Position numbers and translations under genes: made by a program | Notes under the pieces: model-generated | Databases searched by the model: none | What the model was told of the DNA's origin: nothing | The model's input: the letters and a program-made list of their open reading frames with translations, nothing else | From: CAYUJH01 sp964394585 | Lineage (GTDB): Bacteria > Bacteroidota > Bacteroidia > Cytophagales > Flammeovirgaceae | Direction: 5' to 3' | NCBI GenBank assembly: GCA_964394585.1 | Contig: CAYMYI010000001.1 | Span: 66,025 to 130,024, forward strand | Length of the DNA: 64,000 bases | Shown: positions 17,957-26,665 of the stretch, one piece after another | Layout of the letters: each line of letters starts with the position of its first letter | Numbering within the stretch: the stretch's first letter is position 1

Positions 17957-19304
17957 ATGAAACAGCCACAAAATGTAATAGGATGGTCGGTAACCGTTGC
18001 TCTTGCAGGGTTTCTATTTGGGTTTGATACCGTTGTGATTTCCGGTGCCAACCAACCGATTAAAGCACTTTGGAATACTTCCCCTTGGTTTCATGGAACC
18101 TTTATCATGTCGATGGCGCTATGGGGTACGGTCATAGGGGCGTTATTAGGCGGTATCCCTTGCGAAGTGTGCGGCAGAAAAAAGACTCTTTTCTGGATTG
18201 GCGTCTTGTATTTTGTTTCTGCCATAGGCTCTGCCCTAGCCCCCGACCCTTACACGTTCTCATTCTTTCGGTTTATAGGGGGGGGTAGGCGTTGGGGCTT
18301 CTTCAGTCGCCTCTCCAACGTATATTTCAGAAATTGTAAATGCCAAAAATCGGGGAAAACTCGTTGCCCTTTATCAGTTTAATATTGTATTCGGCATCTT
18401 AATCGCCTTCATTTCTAACTACTTGCTTAAAGGTGTTGGAGGCGCAAACGATTGGCGGTTCATGCTTGGGGTAGAAGGCATCCCCGCCTTCGTCTATATG
18501 CTGATGGTACTTCAAGTTCCCAACAGCCCACGTTGGCTTGTATTGCGACGTAACCAAAGCCAAAAAGCATTGCAAATATTAGAGCGTATTATGCCCAAAG
18601 AAGATGCCCAGAATACTCTAACTGAAATTGAAGCTGACCGGCTCAGCGATGCACAAAAACCAACTCCTTTATTTTCAAAGCACTATCGGAAGCCCCTGTT
18701 ATTAGCCTTTTTAATTGCGTTTTTCAATCAGTTATCCGGTATTAATTTTATTTTATACTATGCTCCGGAATTACTCGAAAAAGCAGGGTTAGCGGCAAAA
18801 GAATCCCTCTTTAATTCCATTGCTATCGGAGGAGTTAATTTAATATTTACATTACTAGGTATGTATTTAATCGATAAAGCTGGCAGAAAGCAGCTCATGT
18901 ACCTAGGTTCGGTAGGGTATATTGTAAGCCTTTCCATGGTTTCCTACGGATATTTTAGCAGTACCGGCTCAGCGTTTTTGCTTACGTTTATTTTGATGTT
19001 CATCGCTGCTCATGCCATAGGGCAAGGCGCTGTAATTTGGGTATTTATTTCAGAAATATTTCCCAACCAAGTTCGAGCGATGGGGCAATCATTCGGGACG
19101 GGCACCCATTGGGTTTTTGCTGCCCTTATCACCATGCTTACACCTATTTTTATCGATAGCGAAGGAGGAATTTTTGCCGAGAATCCTTACCCAGTTTTTG
19201 CTTTTTTTGCCTTTTTTATGGTATTGCAACTACTCTTTGTATGGCTGCTTATGCCTGAAACCAAAGGGGTTTCCCTTGAAAAACTAGAAAAAAAGATGGA
19301 ATAA
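17957..19304 (+). pseudogene. Sugar porter (MFS) with one-base frameshift in a G8 tract
   Basis: Two adjacent frames encode the two parts of one sugar:proton symporter of the XylE/GLUT family. The first (17957-18382) has GFLFGFDTVVISGANQPI and CEVCGRKKTLFW. The second holds NSPRWLVLRR, NQLSGINFILYYAPE, DKAGRKQ and the closing PETKGVSLEKL. The break is at eight G (18278-18285): with seven G the frame reads through RFIGGVGVGASS and SPTYISEIVNAKNRGKL into the second half, giving about 448 residues, the normal size. As read, the first frame ends at 18382 after nonsense residues. It is either a real loss, a slippage-controlled phase-variable gene, or a sequencing error in the homopolymer. Confidence 0.85.
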
Positions 19305-19372
19305 GGTGTGGTATGTTTTTAGTAAAAATCTTATAGTTATTGCACGCTAAAGGCAATTAAGTGCGCCCGTTC

Positions 19373-20206
19373 TTACTTACGAACCTGCCGCTTCTTTTTA
19401 CGCCAGAACCGAATTAGTAAAATTAAAGCAATGGTTAGCACTACAAATGGCCATACATTCACTAAAAACACAAGGGACCATACGAGGTTATTCCAGCCAT
19501 TACGGAACCCTACGGCGAACTTTCCCCCAAAATTGGTTTCCTCAGGGATGCTCACATAAAAACGAATATTGAGTGTAGAAAAAGCCACCTGGTTGCTCAG
19601 GTATTTGAGGCGCCCTTCTGCCGACTCAATCTCTGAACGGATATTTCCTAACTCCCGCTCAATGTTAAGAATCTCGTTTACGTTTTTAGCTTTTTCGAGT
19701 AGTTGTAAATACCGCGTTTCGAGTTCTTTCTTGGTTTTGAGGCGTGCTTCCACATCGAGGAACTCTTCGGTTACATCGCGAACGCCAATTTGCTTATGAT
19801 CGAACTGCGTAACTCCTTCGGTAGCGGCTGCTAAAAAAGCATCAAAGTTTTCAGCTGGTATGCGCACTACTAATGTGGTGGTTTTACGCCCTACCGACTT
19901 GGAGGTTTCGTCCGAGGCAAGATACCCCCCAAAGTTTGCTAGTGCTGCGGTAACACGCTGGTGAGTCTGTTCTAAGTTTTCTACCTCAAACGCGATGCTC
20001 CCCTGTTTAATGAGCTTGCGTTCTATGGGTTCTGCCACCTCTACTACTTCGGCATCTTCGCTTCGCCGTTCTGCAACTTTTGCCAACGTAGGCGCGGCTG
20101 CCGTGCCTTCCTCATAGGCAAACCCCTCTGAGTATTCGCCCCGTCCGCAGCTTATCAAAACGCTCCCTAGCAAAATGCCGATGAGCCAAACATGCATCTT
20201 TTTCAT
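19373..20206 (-). CDS. DUF4349 lipoprotein
   Basis: This is a 277-residue lipoprotein. The start at 20206 is chosen because it opens a lipoprotein signal with lipobox LISC (Cys20); an upstream in-frame start at 20368 would add 54 residues without signal character. The DUF4349 domain (about 70-265) has KLIKQGSIAFEVENLEQT, TTTLVVRIPAENFDAFL, a coiled-coil stretch (LDVEARLKTKKELETRYLQL) and a C-terminal membrane helix (VNVWPFVVLTIALILLIRFW) followed by a basic tail. The family is widespread and its function unknown. It lies 125 nt after the TRAP-type binding protein gene on the same strand. Confidence 0.88.
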   Translation of the reverse strand: MKKMHVWLIGILLGSVLISCGRGEYSEGFAYEEGTAAAPTLAKVAERRSEDAEVVEVAEPIERKLIKQGSIAFEVENLEQTHQRVTAALANFGGYLASDETSKSVGRKTTTLVVRIPAENFDAFLAAATEGVTQFDHKQIGVRDVTEEFLDVEARLKTKKELETRYLQLLEKAKNVNEILNIERELGNIRSEIESAEGRLKYLSNQVAFSTLNIRFYVSIPEETNFGGKFAVGFRNGWNNLVWSLVFLVNVWPFVVLTIALILLIRFWRKKKRQVRK

Positions 20207-20330
20207 AGAATTCAGTTTTAATTGGTACAACATTACAGTAGTTGAGTACACATTGATAATAAAAAACCTTTGCACTTTGTGGTAGAGATGCCACGGCAAG
20301 AAAAATTCCACAAAAAATGCTGAAGTTATT

Positions 20331-21455
20331 TTATAAGTGCGGTGCCATGGCTCGCTCTGAAGTGGCATTCCAACTGCTTATTTGTTTTTTGAACTGCCGA
20401 AGATTATCGTATACTTTTTTGCTGAAGGGGTCGGTTTCCGTAATTTCTTCCAACACTTCGTGGGCGTATTGCTTCAAGGCGTTGAGAACCGGTTCGGGGA
20501 ATTTTTTGAGTTGTACATCGCTCTCTTGCAAGATTTTTTGTAGATAGAAATTATTTTTAGCTTCAAACTCTGATAGCACTAACATGTTGTACTTAGCCGA
20601 AACAGTTCGCACCATTTCTTGCAAATCGGCGGGGAGTTCTTCAAACGCTTTTTTATTGGCGAACATTTCGAGCGTGGGGCCAGGCTCGTGCCAACCGGGA
20701 TAGTAGTAATACTTCGCTACTTTGTGAAAGCCCATAGTGTAATCGTGGTAGGGACCTATCCATTCCGTGGCATCTATCACCCCGCGTTCCAAGTTAGTGT
20801 AAATCTCTCCGCCGGCTACGGTTACTGCTGCCCCACCGGCTTTGGAAAGCACCTTCCCTCCTAGCCCGGGAATACGCATTTTAATCCCTTTAAAATCTTC
20901 AATTTGATTGATTTCTCGATTGAACCATCCGCCCATTTGCACGCCGGTATTGCCACAAGGCAAAGGCAGTAAGCCAAACTTACCGTAGAGTTCTTCCCAA
21001 AGAGATAGCCCCCCGCCGTAATATAACCAGGCATTCATTTGCTGAGCATTAAAACCAAACGGCACCGCTCCAAAAAACATAGCTGCCGGAATTTTCCCTG
21101 CCCAATAATACGCTACACCATGCGCCATCTGTACGGCACCTTGGGTAACCGCATCAAATACCTCGAGCGCCGGAACGAGTTCGCCGGCTCCATACACTTT
21201 GAGTTTCAAACGCCCCGCCGACATCACCTCCAAATCTTTGGCGATTTTCACCACGGCCTCTCCCAAAACCGGAAAGTTAGGCGGCCATGTCGTAACGATG
21301 CGCCATTCATACGTTCGGGTACTTGTAATAGCAGGAGTATGAAGGGTTTTCTGGGGAGTTTCTGTATTGCAAGCGCTTGCCAATACTCCACTTCCTATCG
21401 CACCCGCTGCAAGGGTACTGCGCTTCAGGAATTTACGTCGTGCAAACAATTTCAT
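20331..21455 (-). CDS. TRAP transporter substrate-binding protein (DctP/TakP type)
   Basis: This 374-residue binding protein has a twin-arginine motif (ARRKFLKRSTLAAG) and a lipobox-like ASAC with Cys29, so it is probably exported folded by Tat and may be lipid-anchored. The mature part has the DctP fold signatures: GRLKLKVYGAGELVPALEVF, NTGVQMGGWFNREI, MRIPGLGGKV and the conserved GVIDATEWIGPYHDY. The latter resembles TakP-like binding proteins for 2-oxo acids; the ligand is an inference. No DctQ or DctM membrane genes lie beside it, so the transporter partners must be elsewhere if they exist. Confidence 0.9.
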   Translation of the reverse strand: MKLFARRKFLKRSTLAAGAIGSGVLASACNTETPQKTLHTPAITSTRTYEWRIVTTWPPNFPVLGEAVVKIAKDLEVMSAGRLKLKVYGAGELVPALEVFDAVTQGAVQMAHGVAYYWAGKIPAAMFFGAVPFGFNAQQMNAWLYYGGGLSLWEELYGKFGLLPLPCGNTGVQMGGWFNREINQIEDFKGIKMRIPGLGGKVLSKAGGAAVTVAGGEIYTNLERGVIDATEWIGPYHDYTMGFHKVAKYYYYPGWHEPGPTLEMFANKKAFEELPADLQEMVRTVSAKYNMLVLSEFEAKNNFYLQKILQESDVQLKKFPEPVLNALKQYAHEVLEEITETDPFSKKVYDNLRQFKKQISSWNATSERAMAPHL

Positions 21456-21619
21456 AAGCTGTATTATTCTTTTGATGAAATATACATAACCTGACTCTTT
21501 TTATGGAATATGGGCATTGTTTGGTTCTCTTCAGCAAATCCTTTGTAACTTCAAAAGAGTTTTCTGAAAAGGGCAATGTATTCACGCATTCCTTTCGTTA
21601 CTGATGTATACGAGCTAAA

Positions 21620-22585
21620 ATGCCTTACACAATGCACTATACTTCACTACGTCGTTCTTTCCTGTTTTTCTTTTTTGTGTTATGTCAAACAGTGCTATTT
21701 GCACAACCTACGTTTCGCTTGATGATTGACCCAGGACATGGTGGGAAAGATCCCGGTCGGCTCGGTTCAAAAGGCATGCTCAACGAGAAAGACATCAATT
21801 TAAAAATTGCGCTAAAATTAGGAGAATACCTAACGGCAAACGTACCGAACGTAGAAGTACTGTATACGCGTAAAACCGATGTGTTTTTATCGCTCGACGA
21901 GATTGTCGAAAAGGCAAACAACGCCCAAGCCGATTTTTTTATTAGTCTGCACTGCAACGCCAACGATAATAAAACTGTGCAAGGTACACGGACACACATT
22001 CAAAACCACTCTTTTACTAGCAGCAAAGCATTGGCATTACAGATAGAAAAAGAGTTTGCCACACGTGCTAAACGGTACAGTAAAGGAATTATGGCTGCCG
22101 AAGACCGAGGGACTAACTTTCAGGTACTACAATACACTCAGATGCCCGGGGTGCTCATCGAAATGGGTTTTCTTTCGCACCCGCAAGAAGAAAAGTTTTT
22201 GAATTCTGACTATGGGCAAAGCATCATTGCATCGGCGATTTACCGTGCCTTCCGCGATTTTGTTGCCACTAACCCTAAAAAAGAAGATCGCTCTACGTTT
22301 TATAAAATTCAGATTATGTCGTCGAGCAAATCGGAAAACATCCATTTACCCCGCTACGACGTACTCGATATGCGTGTGGAAGAATACCGCGACCCTAACA
22401 ACAGTGCCTACCCATACCGCTATCTGGTTGGCAGAGAGTACGAACGCCGCCTAGCCAATAAACTAGCACAAAAAGTGGAAAAAATGGGATTTGAGGGAGC
22501 TTTTGTAGTTACAATGACCGACCAAAGCCCTTTACAATTACTGCGGCATAATCGAGAAGGCAGGCGTAGTAGTTCAGGGCATTAA
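21620..22585 (+). CDS. N-acetylmuramoyl-L-alanine amidase (Amidase_3)
   Basis: This 321-residue zinc amidase cleaves the stem peptide from glycan strands during cell separation. A hydrophobic signal (about 9-29, ending VLFAQ) precedes the catalytic domain. The first zinc ligand is in LMIDPGHGGKDPG, the Glu ligand in LNEKDINL, the second His in FISLHCNAND, and the catalytic Glu in GVLIEMGFLSH. The last 90 or so residues (FYKIQIMSSSKS, VEKMGFEGAFVV) look like a SPOR-type peptidoglycan-binding module. In-frame ATGs at 21620 and 21632 are both possible starts. Its stop overlaps that of the convergent amine oxidase. Confidence 0.92.
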   Translation: MPYTMHYTSLRRSFLFFFFVLCQTVLFAQPTFRLMIDPGHGGKDPGRLGSKGMLNEKDINLKIALKLGEYLTANVPNVEVLYTRKTDVFLSLDEIVEKANNAQADFFISLHCNANDNKTVQGTRTHIQNHSFTSSKALALQIEKEFATRAKRYSKGIMAAEDRGTNFQVLQYTQMPGVLIEMGFLSHPQEEKFLNSDYGQSIIASAIYRAFRDFVATNPKKEDRSTFYKIQIMSSSKSENIHLPRYDVLDMRVEEYRDPNNSAYPYRYLVGREYERRLANKLAQKVEKMGFEGAFVVTMTDQSPLQLLRHNREGRRSSSGH

Positions 22586-23847
22586 ACCGTTTTTGTGTGT
22601 AAATAGATGAGATCTTCTACCGCACGGTACGCCGTTTCCATAGCGCCATGCATGGTAGAAGCATGCCCCCACGTGTTGGTAGCTTCGCCGGCAAAAAACA
22701 GTTTGTCGTGCACTGGTTTGGCTAAAGCTGCCCGCTTACCAATGGAATTGGGCGTAGCAAAGGAGTAGCACCCTCTGATATAGGGCATTTCGCCCCAATC
22801 GGCAATTAGAATATCTTCAAAATGCTTACTCGCCTTTCCTTCGTAGATTTCGTCGAGTTCTTCAAGGATTAAATCACGGATGGGTGTTTTCTGTGCTTTC
22901 AAATGAGTAGCTTTTTCCCCCATTACATAGGCTGTGAGCACCGGGCCTGCTACGGCTTCGTTTTCACCACCCGATAGGTACACTGGCACTCGGCTCGCCC
23001 CGTAAAGGTCGGTCATCTTCTTTTGCCAAAATATTTTTTTAAACCGAAGGAAGATTTTCATGCCATCGTCGATGCCCAACTGATGGATTGCTGCAAGTTT
23101 ATCAGCCGGGAGCGGAGGGTCAAACAAAATAGTGTTCTCTTTCAAGATGGAGAGAGGCACGGTCAAAATCAAGCAATCCGCTTTGAATTTTTTCCCTTGT
23201 GTAGTGGTAACGACTACCTCTTTGCTGCCGTAGGCAATGTAATCGACCGCATGGCTGAGTTTAAGCTCGTTTTCCAGCTCATCGACCATAGGTTGTAAAC
23301 AGTGTTCTAACGTACCAGCCACCCTATAGTTCTTGCTTCCTGAGTCCCATTTGCGTTCTTCCATCGCAAGGCTCCGCATACCTAGCCGATTCGTAGTAGT
23401 ACCATATTCGGCAGCAAACCCCTCGATGATTGCTTTGTAATTTCGCAAGTTAGGATGTTGATGCAAATACTCTTGTACGGTCATTTCCTCGCCTTCGTAA
23501 TGCCATTGGTAGTAGAAAAAATCGATTGCCTCGCGAAGGGCAGGGATTTCCTTAGCTTTCTTCCTCGAGATGATTTGCCCTTCGGTGTAGTAGCGCAGCT
23601 TTTCTTGAAATTTATATACCGGCTGATTAATATGTGCCATGTATTCGTAAAGCAACGAACGCTTCCCATGGATATACTCCGCACCAAGTTCAATCGGGGT
23701 TTTCGCAAAAGAAGTATTAGAAGAAATACGCCCTCCTATGCGTTCTGAGGCTTCAAGCAAGGTTACTTTATACCCTTCTTCCTTCAACATAACGGCGGCA
23801 TACAATCCGGCAATGCCTGCCCCTACAACAATAACCGATTCATTCAT
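22582..23847 (-). CDS. Flavin monoamine oxidase family FAD oxidoreductase
   Basis: This 421-residue flavoprotein begins with the dinucleotide-binding motif VVGAGIAGLYAAVML, followed by LLEASERIGGRISS, typical of amine oxidases and polyamine oxidases. It closes with LFFAGEATNTWGHASTMHGAMETAYRAV in pieces, the FAD-contacting C-terminal motif of the family. No signal peptide is present, so it is likely cytoplasmic. The substrate cannot be told from sequence. The gene is convergent with the amidase, and the two stop codons share the bases TTAA at 22582-22585. Confidence 0.88.
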   Translation of the reverse strand: MNESVIVVGAGIAGLYAAVMLKEEGYKVTLLEASERIGGRISSNTSFAKTPIELGAEYIHGKRSLLYEYMAHINQPVYKFQEKLRYYTEGQIISRKKAKEIPALREAIDFFYYQWHYEGEEMTVQEYLHQHPNLRNYKAIIEGFAAEYGTTTNRLGMRSLAMEERKWDSGSKNYRVAGTLEHCLQPMVDELENELKLSHAVDYIAYGSKEVVVTTTQGKKFKADCLILTVPLSILKENTILFDPPLPADKLAAIHQLGIDDGMKIFLRFKKIFWQKKMTDLYGASRVPVYLSGGENEAVAGPVLTAYVMGEKATHLKAQKTPIRDLILEELDEIYEGKASKHFEDILIADWGEMPYIRGCYSFATPNSIGKRAALAKPVHDKLFFAGEATNTWGHASTMHGAMETAYRAVEDLIYLHTKTV

Positions 23848-23902
23848 AACTACTTACAAAAACATGGCTGTATGTTGAGCAACTTTACTAAATCTTTACC
23901 CT

Positions 23903-23935
23903 AAAAAAAATCCCGACGAGTAGAATTCATCGGGA
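23903..23935 (-). terminator. Terminator of the small lipoprotein gene
   Basis: On the minus strand TCCCGATGA pairs with TCGTCGGGA (one G-U pair) and is followed directly by eight T. It lies about 34 nt after the stop at 23969, a standard Rho-independent terminator. Confidence 0.88.
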
Positions 23936-23968
23936 CTTAACGTGTAAGGTTTTATACAACTTTATAGA

Positions 23969-24184
23969 TTATTTTCTTTTTTTGCCGCCTCGTTTCTTAC
24001 CACCTTTCATGGGTTTGTGTTTAGGAGGCTTGCGCTTTTTGAAGTTAGGGCAATCGGCATGGCGATCGAGCGAACGGAAAAGTTTCTTTGTACGCCCGTA
24101 CTGCGGTGTACAACTCGAAGTTAGTGCCCCTGCAAATAAAAGCCCTAACGAAAGGGTAAGAATATAGAGTAATCTTTGTTTCAT
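23969..24184 (-). CDS. Small lysine-rich lipoprotein
   Basis: This 71-residue protein has a lipoprotein signal (MKQRLLYILTLSLGLLFAG, lipobox LTSSC with Cys25) and a short mature part ending in a very basic Lys/Gly/Arg tail (KHKPMKGGKKRGGKKRK). An ATG two codons upstream at 24190 is an alternative start. Its own strong terminator supports it being a real gene. The mature sequence QYGRTKKLFRSLDRHADCPNF is of a type seen in small Bacteroidota lipoproteins of unknown function. The polycationic tail could bind acidic lipids or nucleic acid; this is speculation. Confidence 0.7.
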   Translation of the reverse strand: MKQRLLYILTLSLGLLFAGALTSSCTPQYGRTKKLFRSLDRHADCPNFKKRKPPKHKPMKGGKKRGGKKRK

Positions 24185-24404
24185 GTGCATTGCGTTTTAT
24201 GATGAGAAAATAGCTTCGGCAATTTGCTTTGAAAGTGGTTAAATGCGTTTGGAAACCCGAGCTACTTCACCAGGGGGTAAAGGAACTCATGTAATACTTA
24301 CAAATTAAGGCTTTTCCCTGAAAAAAACCATCCATCTACTCAAAGCAAAAATACTGCCTTGAATAAGCACATGTAAGAATTTAGCAGGCATCTTTTAAAA
24401 GTAC

Positions 24405-25145
24405 TTACAAAGCGACATACTTTTCTGAAGGTTTTCGCCAAATGCCTATAATGGTTTTCCCCCAATGGAAACCCAATAAGGGGTCTAAAGTGCGTGAAAT
24501 TGGGACAATGGTTCCATCCCAAAACGCAATTTGTTGCACGGTGGGCATTTTTTGTCTGAGGAATAGCTTGTTAGCAAACGAAAGTAACATTCCGAGGCTG
24601 TCCAGATACTTTACCTGTTCAAACTGCAAATTAGCGGGAGTACATTGCTGCATTAAGGTTTTGTTATACCTTCTGTAGTGCCCAATGGCTTTATCAAACG
24701 GGCTAAAAAAGATGTTATGCGCAGGTGCTAACACGATAACTCTACCGTTTTCAGTTAAGTAGGCAGCGGCTTTTTGTAACTCTTCTAGATCTTTTTCGAT
24801 GTGCTCTAAAACATCAATATATAGAATAGTATCAAACCGTTGGGAAGAGGGCACAGCATCTAATGTTCCAAGCAAGCAGGTTACAGAAGAAGAAAGTTGC
24901 TTTTGGTCTATTTTTTTTTCGATTTGAACGAGCAAACTCATATCGGGTTCTAAGCAAGTCCAAGAATCAAACTCACTGACTTGAGTAAGTACGGTGGTAC
25001 TTCCGCCTAAACCTGCACCTACCTCAAGCACATTGCCTTGTATGAAGGGTTTAAGCTGAGACGACCAATATTTTTTCCAATGGGTAGCTTTCTCGAAGAG
25101 TTCAAGCTCGTTACCAATATAATTTTCAGATGATTCCGTATGCAT
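24405..25145 (-). CDS. Class I SAM-dependent methyltransferase
   Basis: This 246-residue methyltransferase has motif I in NVLEVGAGLGGST, an acidic residue after the second strand (CLEPDMSLL), and FDTILYIDVLEHIEKD as the motif IV/V region typical of Methyltransf_11/23 enzymes. The motif HYRRYNK is often found in members linked to glycan or lipid assembly, but the substrate is not determined. The start at 25145 lies 2 nt after the folP stop codon, so the two are probably cotranscribed. The longer frame to 25310 overlaps folP and is rejected. Confidence 0.88.
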   Translation of the reverse strand: MHTESSENYIGNELELFEKATHWKKYWSSQLKPFIQGNVLEVGAGLGGSTTVLTQVSEFDSWTCLEPDMSLLVQIEKKIDQKQLSSSVTCLLGTLDAVPSSQRFDTILYIDVLEHIEKDLEELQKAAAYLTENGRVIVLAPAHNIFFSPFDKAIGHYRRYNKTLMQQCTPANLQFEQVKYLDSLGMLLSFANKLFLRQKMPTVQQIAFWDGTIVPISRTLDPLLGFHWGKTIIGIWRKPSEKYVAL

Positions 25146-25147
25146 GT

Positions 25148-26005
25148 TCAAAAGGATACGTGATTTAATTTCTCCCAAATTGCTATTACATCTTTTGCCG
25201 GTTTTACGTCGTGCACACGCAAGAAATGTGCTCCTTTCTGTAGGGCAAGCATATGCAAAGCGGTAGTACCATGCAAGGCATCTTCGGCGGTACTGTTGAG
25301 TACACGCCAAATCATCGATTTTCGGGAAACCCCCACGAGTAAAGGGCGTTGTAAATGGTGCAATACTTCTAACTGAGAAAATAGTTCGTAGTTCTGCTCT
25401 ACCGTTTTAGCAAAACCGAAACCAGGGTCGATGGCTACATCGTGAATACCAAGCGTTTTGCAGCGTTCAAGGCGCTCGGCAAAATAATCTAATATTTCGT
25501 GTAAGAGTTGATCGTATTTTGTGAGTTGCTTCATGGTTTGGGGAGTTCCCCGCATGTGCATGGCAATGTAGGGGATCTTCAACTCGGCGACTGTGGGCAA
25601 CATAGCTGCATCGAGATGCCCCGCCGAAATATCGTTCACTAGGTTAGCACCTTCTCCTACGGCAAGACGTGCTACTTCGGCGCGGAAGGTATCTACCGAA
25701 ATGATGAGCTGCGGAAATTGCTGGCGTACTGCCTGAATGGCTTTTCGAACGCGTTCTTTTTCTTCGGCGAGGGGCACATCGGCAGCTCCAGGGCGCGAGG
25801 AATAACCACCGATATCTACCAAATCTGCGCCTTCGGTAACCATCGTTTCGCATTGGCGAAGCAATGCCGTTTCCGATTCGTAGCGCCCTCCGTCGTAGAA
25901 AGAATCGGGGGTTACATTCAAAATCCCCATCACTTGAGGGCGTTCAATTTCCCAAAGTGTACCGGCTAGGTTAAAACTCAATGGCTGAAACGGCAGATTC
26001 GTCAT
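25148..26005 (-). CDS. folP: Dihydropteroate synthase
   Basis: This 285-residue folate enzyme joins p-aminobenzoate to the pterin pyrophosphate and is the target of sulfonamides. Signatures in order: VMGILNVTPDSFYDGGR (pterin-site loop 1), DLVDIGGYSSRPGA (loop 2), LIISVDTFRAEVA, NLVNDISAG, DVAIDPGFGFAKT, and the C-terminal RVHDVKPAKDVI. The length is normal. A Bacteroidota-type promoter lies just upstream (26040-26072), and the methyltransferase gene follows after 2 nt. Confidence 0.96.
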   Translation of the reverse strand: MTNLPFQPLSFNLAGTLWEIERPQVMGILNVTPDSFYDGGRYESETALLRQCETMVTEGADLVDIGGYSSRPGAADVPLAEEKERVRKAIQAVRQQFPQLIISVDTFRAEVARLAVGEGANLVNDISAGHLDAAMLPTVAELKIPYIAMHMRGTPQTMKQLTKYDQLLHEILDYFAERLERCKTLGIHDVAIDPGFGFAKTVEQNYELFSQLEVLHHLQRPLLVGVSRKSMIWRVLNSTAEDALHGTTALHMLALQKGAHFLRVHDVKPAKDVIAIWEKLNHVSF

Positions 26006-26039
26006 AGGTTTTCAAAAATTCAGTTCGGTTCTTGGCGTG

Positions 26040-26072
26040 CAAAGTAATATTTTTGGCAGGCTTTCACTCAAA
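26040..26072 (-). promoter_or_regulatory. Predicted promoter of folP
   Basis: On the minus strand a -33 element TTTG (26069-26072) and a -7 element TTACTTTG (26040-26047, 7 of 8 matches to TAnnTTTG) are separated by 21 nt, fitting the Bacteroidota primary sigma pattern. The folP start codon is about 35 nt downstream. Confidence 0.6.
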
Positions 26073-26087
26073 AAAAACCTTGCAACT

Positions 26088-26633
26088 TTGGCAACCACCA
26101 AACAACAATTCTCTTTTGTGATTGGAAAATGTCGCGACGTTTTCCTCAAAAAAACACACGACTACGGTACGGCTTGGCGGATTTTGCGTCCTCCATCGAT
26201 TACCGATCAAATTTTCATCAAAGCGAAGCGCATCCGTTCTATCCAAGAAAAAGGTGCACAGAAAATCGCTGAAGATATTTCCAACGAGTTTGTAGGTATC
26301 ATCAATTATTGCGCTATGGCGCTTATTCAGTTAGAGTTACAGAGCGATGAGCGGCTGGAACTTGCGCCAGAAGAAACGCTTGCCCTTTACGATGCGGCCG
26401 TCCACAATGCCACCGAACTGATGCTAGGCAAAAATCACGATTACGGAGAGGCATGGCGCGAAATGCGTGTGAGCAGCATTACCGATATCATTTTAATGAA
26501 ACTACTACGGGTAAAACAAATTGAAGACCATGCCGGGCAAACACTCATTTCGGAAGGTGTTGATGCAAACTACCAAGATATACTCAACTATGCTGTTTTT
26601 GCCCTTATTTTGCTAGGTTTTGTAACCCAATAA
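26088..26633 (+). CDS. DUF1599 protein with internal duplication
   Basis: This protein of about 181 residues consists of two tandem copies of an 80-residue unit: KTHDYGTAWRILRPPSITDQ in the first and KNHDYGEAWREMRVSSITDI in the second, each followed by a helix with K(R/L)xRxIxxxG and ending in an NY(C/A)xxAL segment. It matches DUF1599, also called nucleotide modification associated domain 1. Its role in free-living bacteria is unknown. The start is uncertain: an in-frame GTG at 26037 would lie on the folP promoter, so the TTG at 26088 or 26079 (giving ATTKQQFSFVIGKCRDVF) is preferred. A folP neighbour is common for this family in Bacteroidota. Confidence 0.85.
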   Translation: MATTKQQFSFVIGKCRDVFLKKTHDYGTAWRILRPPSITDQIFIKAKRIRSIQEKGAQKIAEDISNEFVGIINYCAMALIQLELQSDERLELAPEETLALYDAAVHNATELMLGKNHDYGEAWREMRVSSITDIILMKLLRVKQIEDHAGQTLISEGVDANYQDILNYAVFALILLGFVTQ

Positions 26634-26665
26634 GCCATCTTTCAACTATCTAAACCCTTACGATT

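Noticed and set aside
20207..20368. 54-residue extension of the DUF4349 lipoprotein
   Set aside because: It removes the lipobox from a signal position and overlaps the end of the TRAP gene.
25146..25310. N-terminal extension of the methyltransferase
   Set aside because: It lies antiphase inside folP; the ATG at 25145 just after the folP stop gives the family's normal N-terminus.
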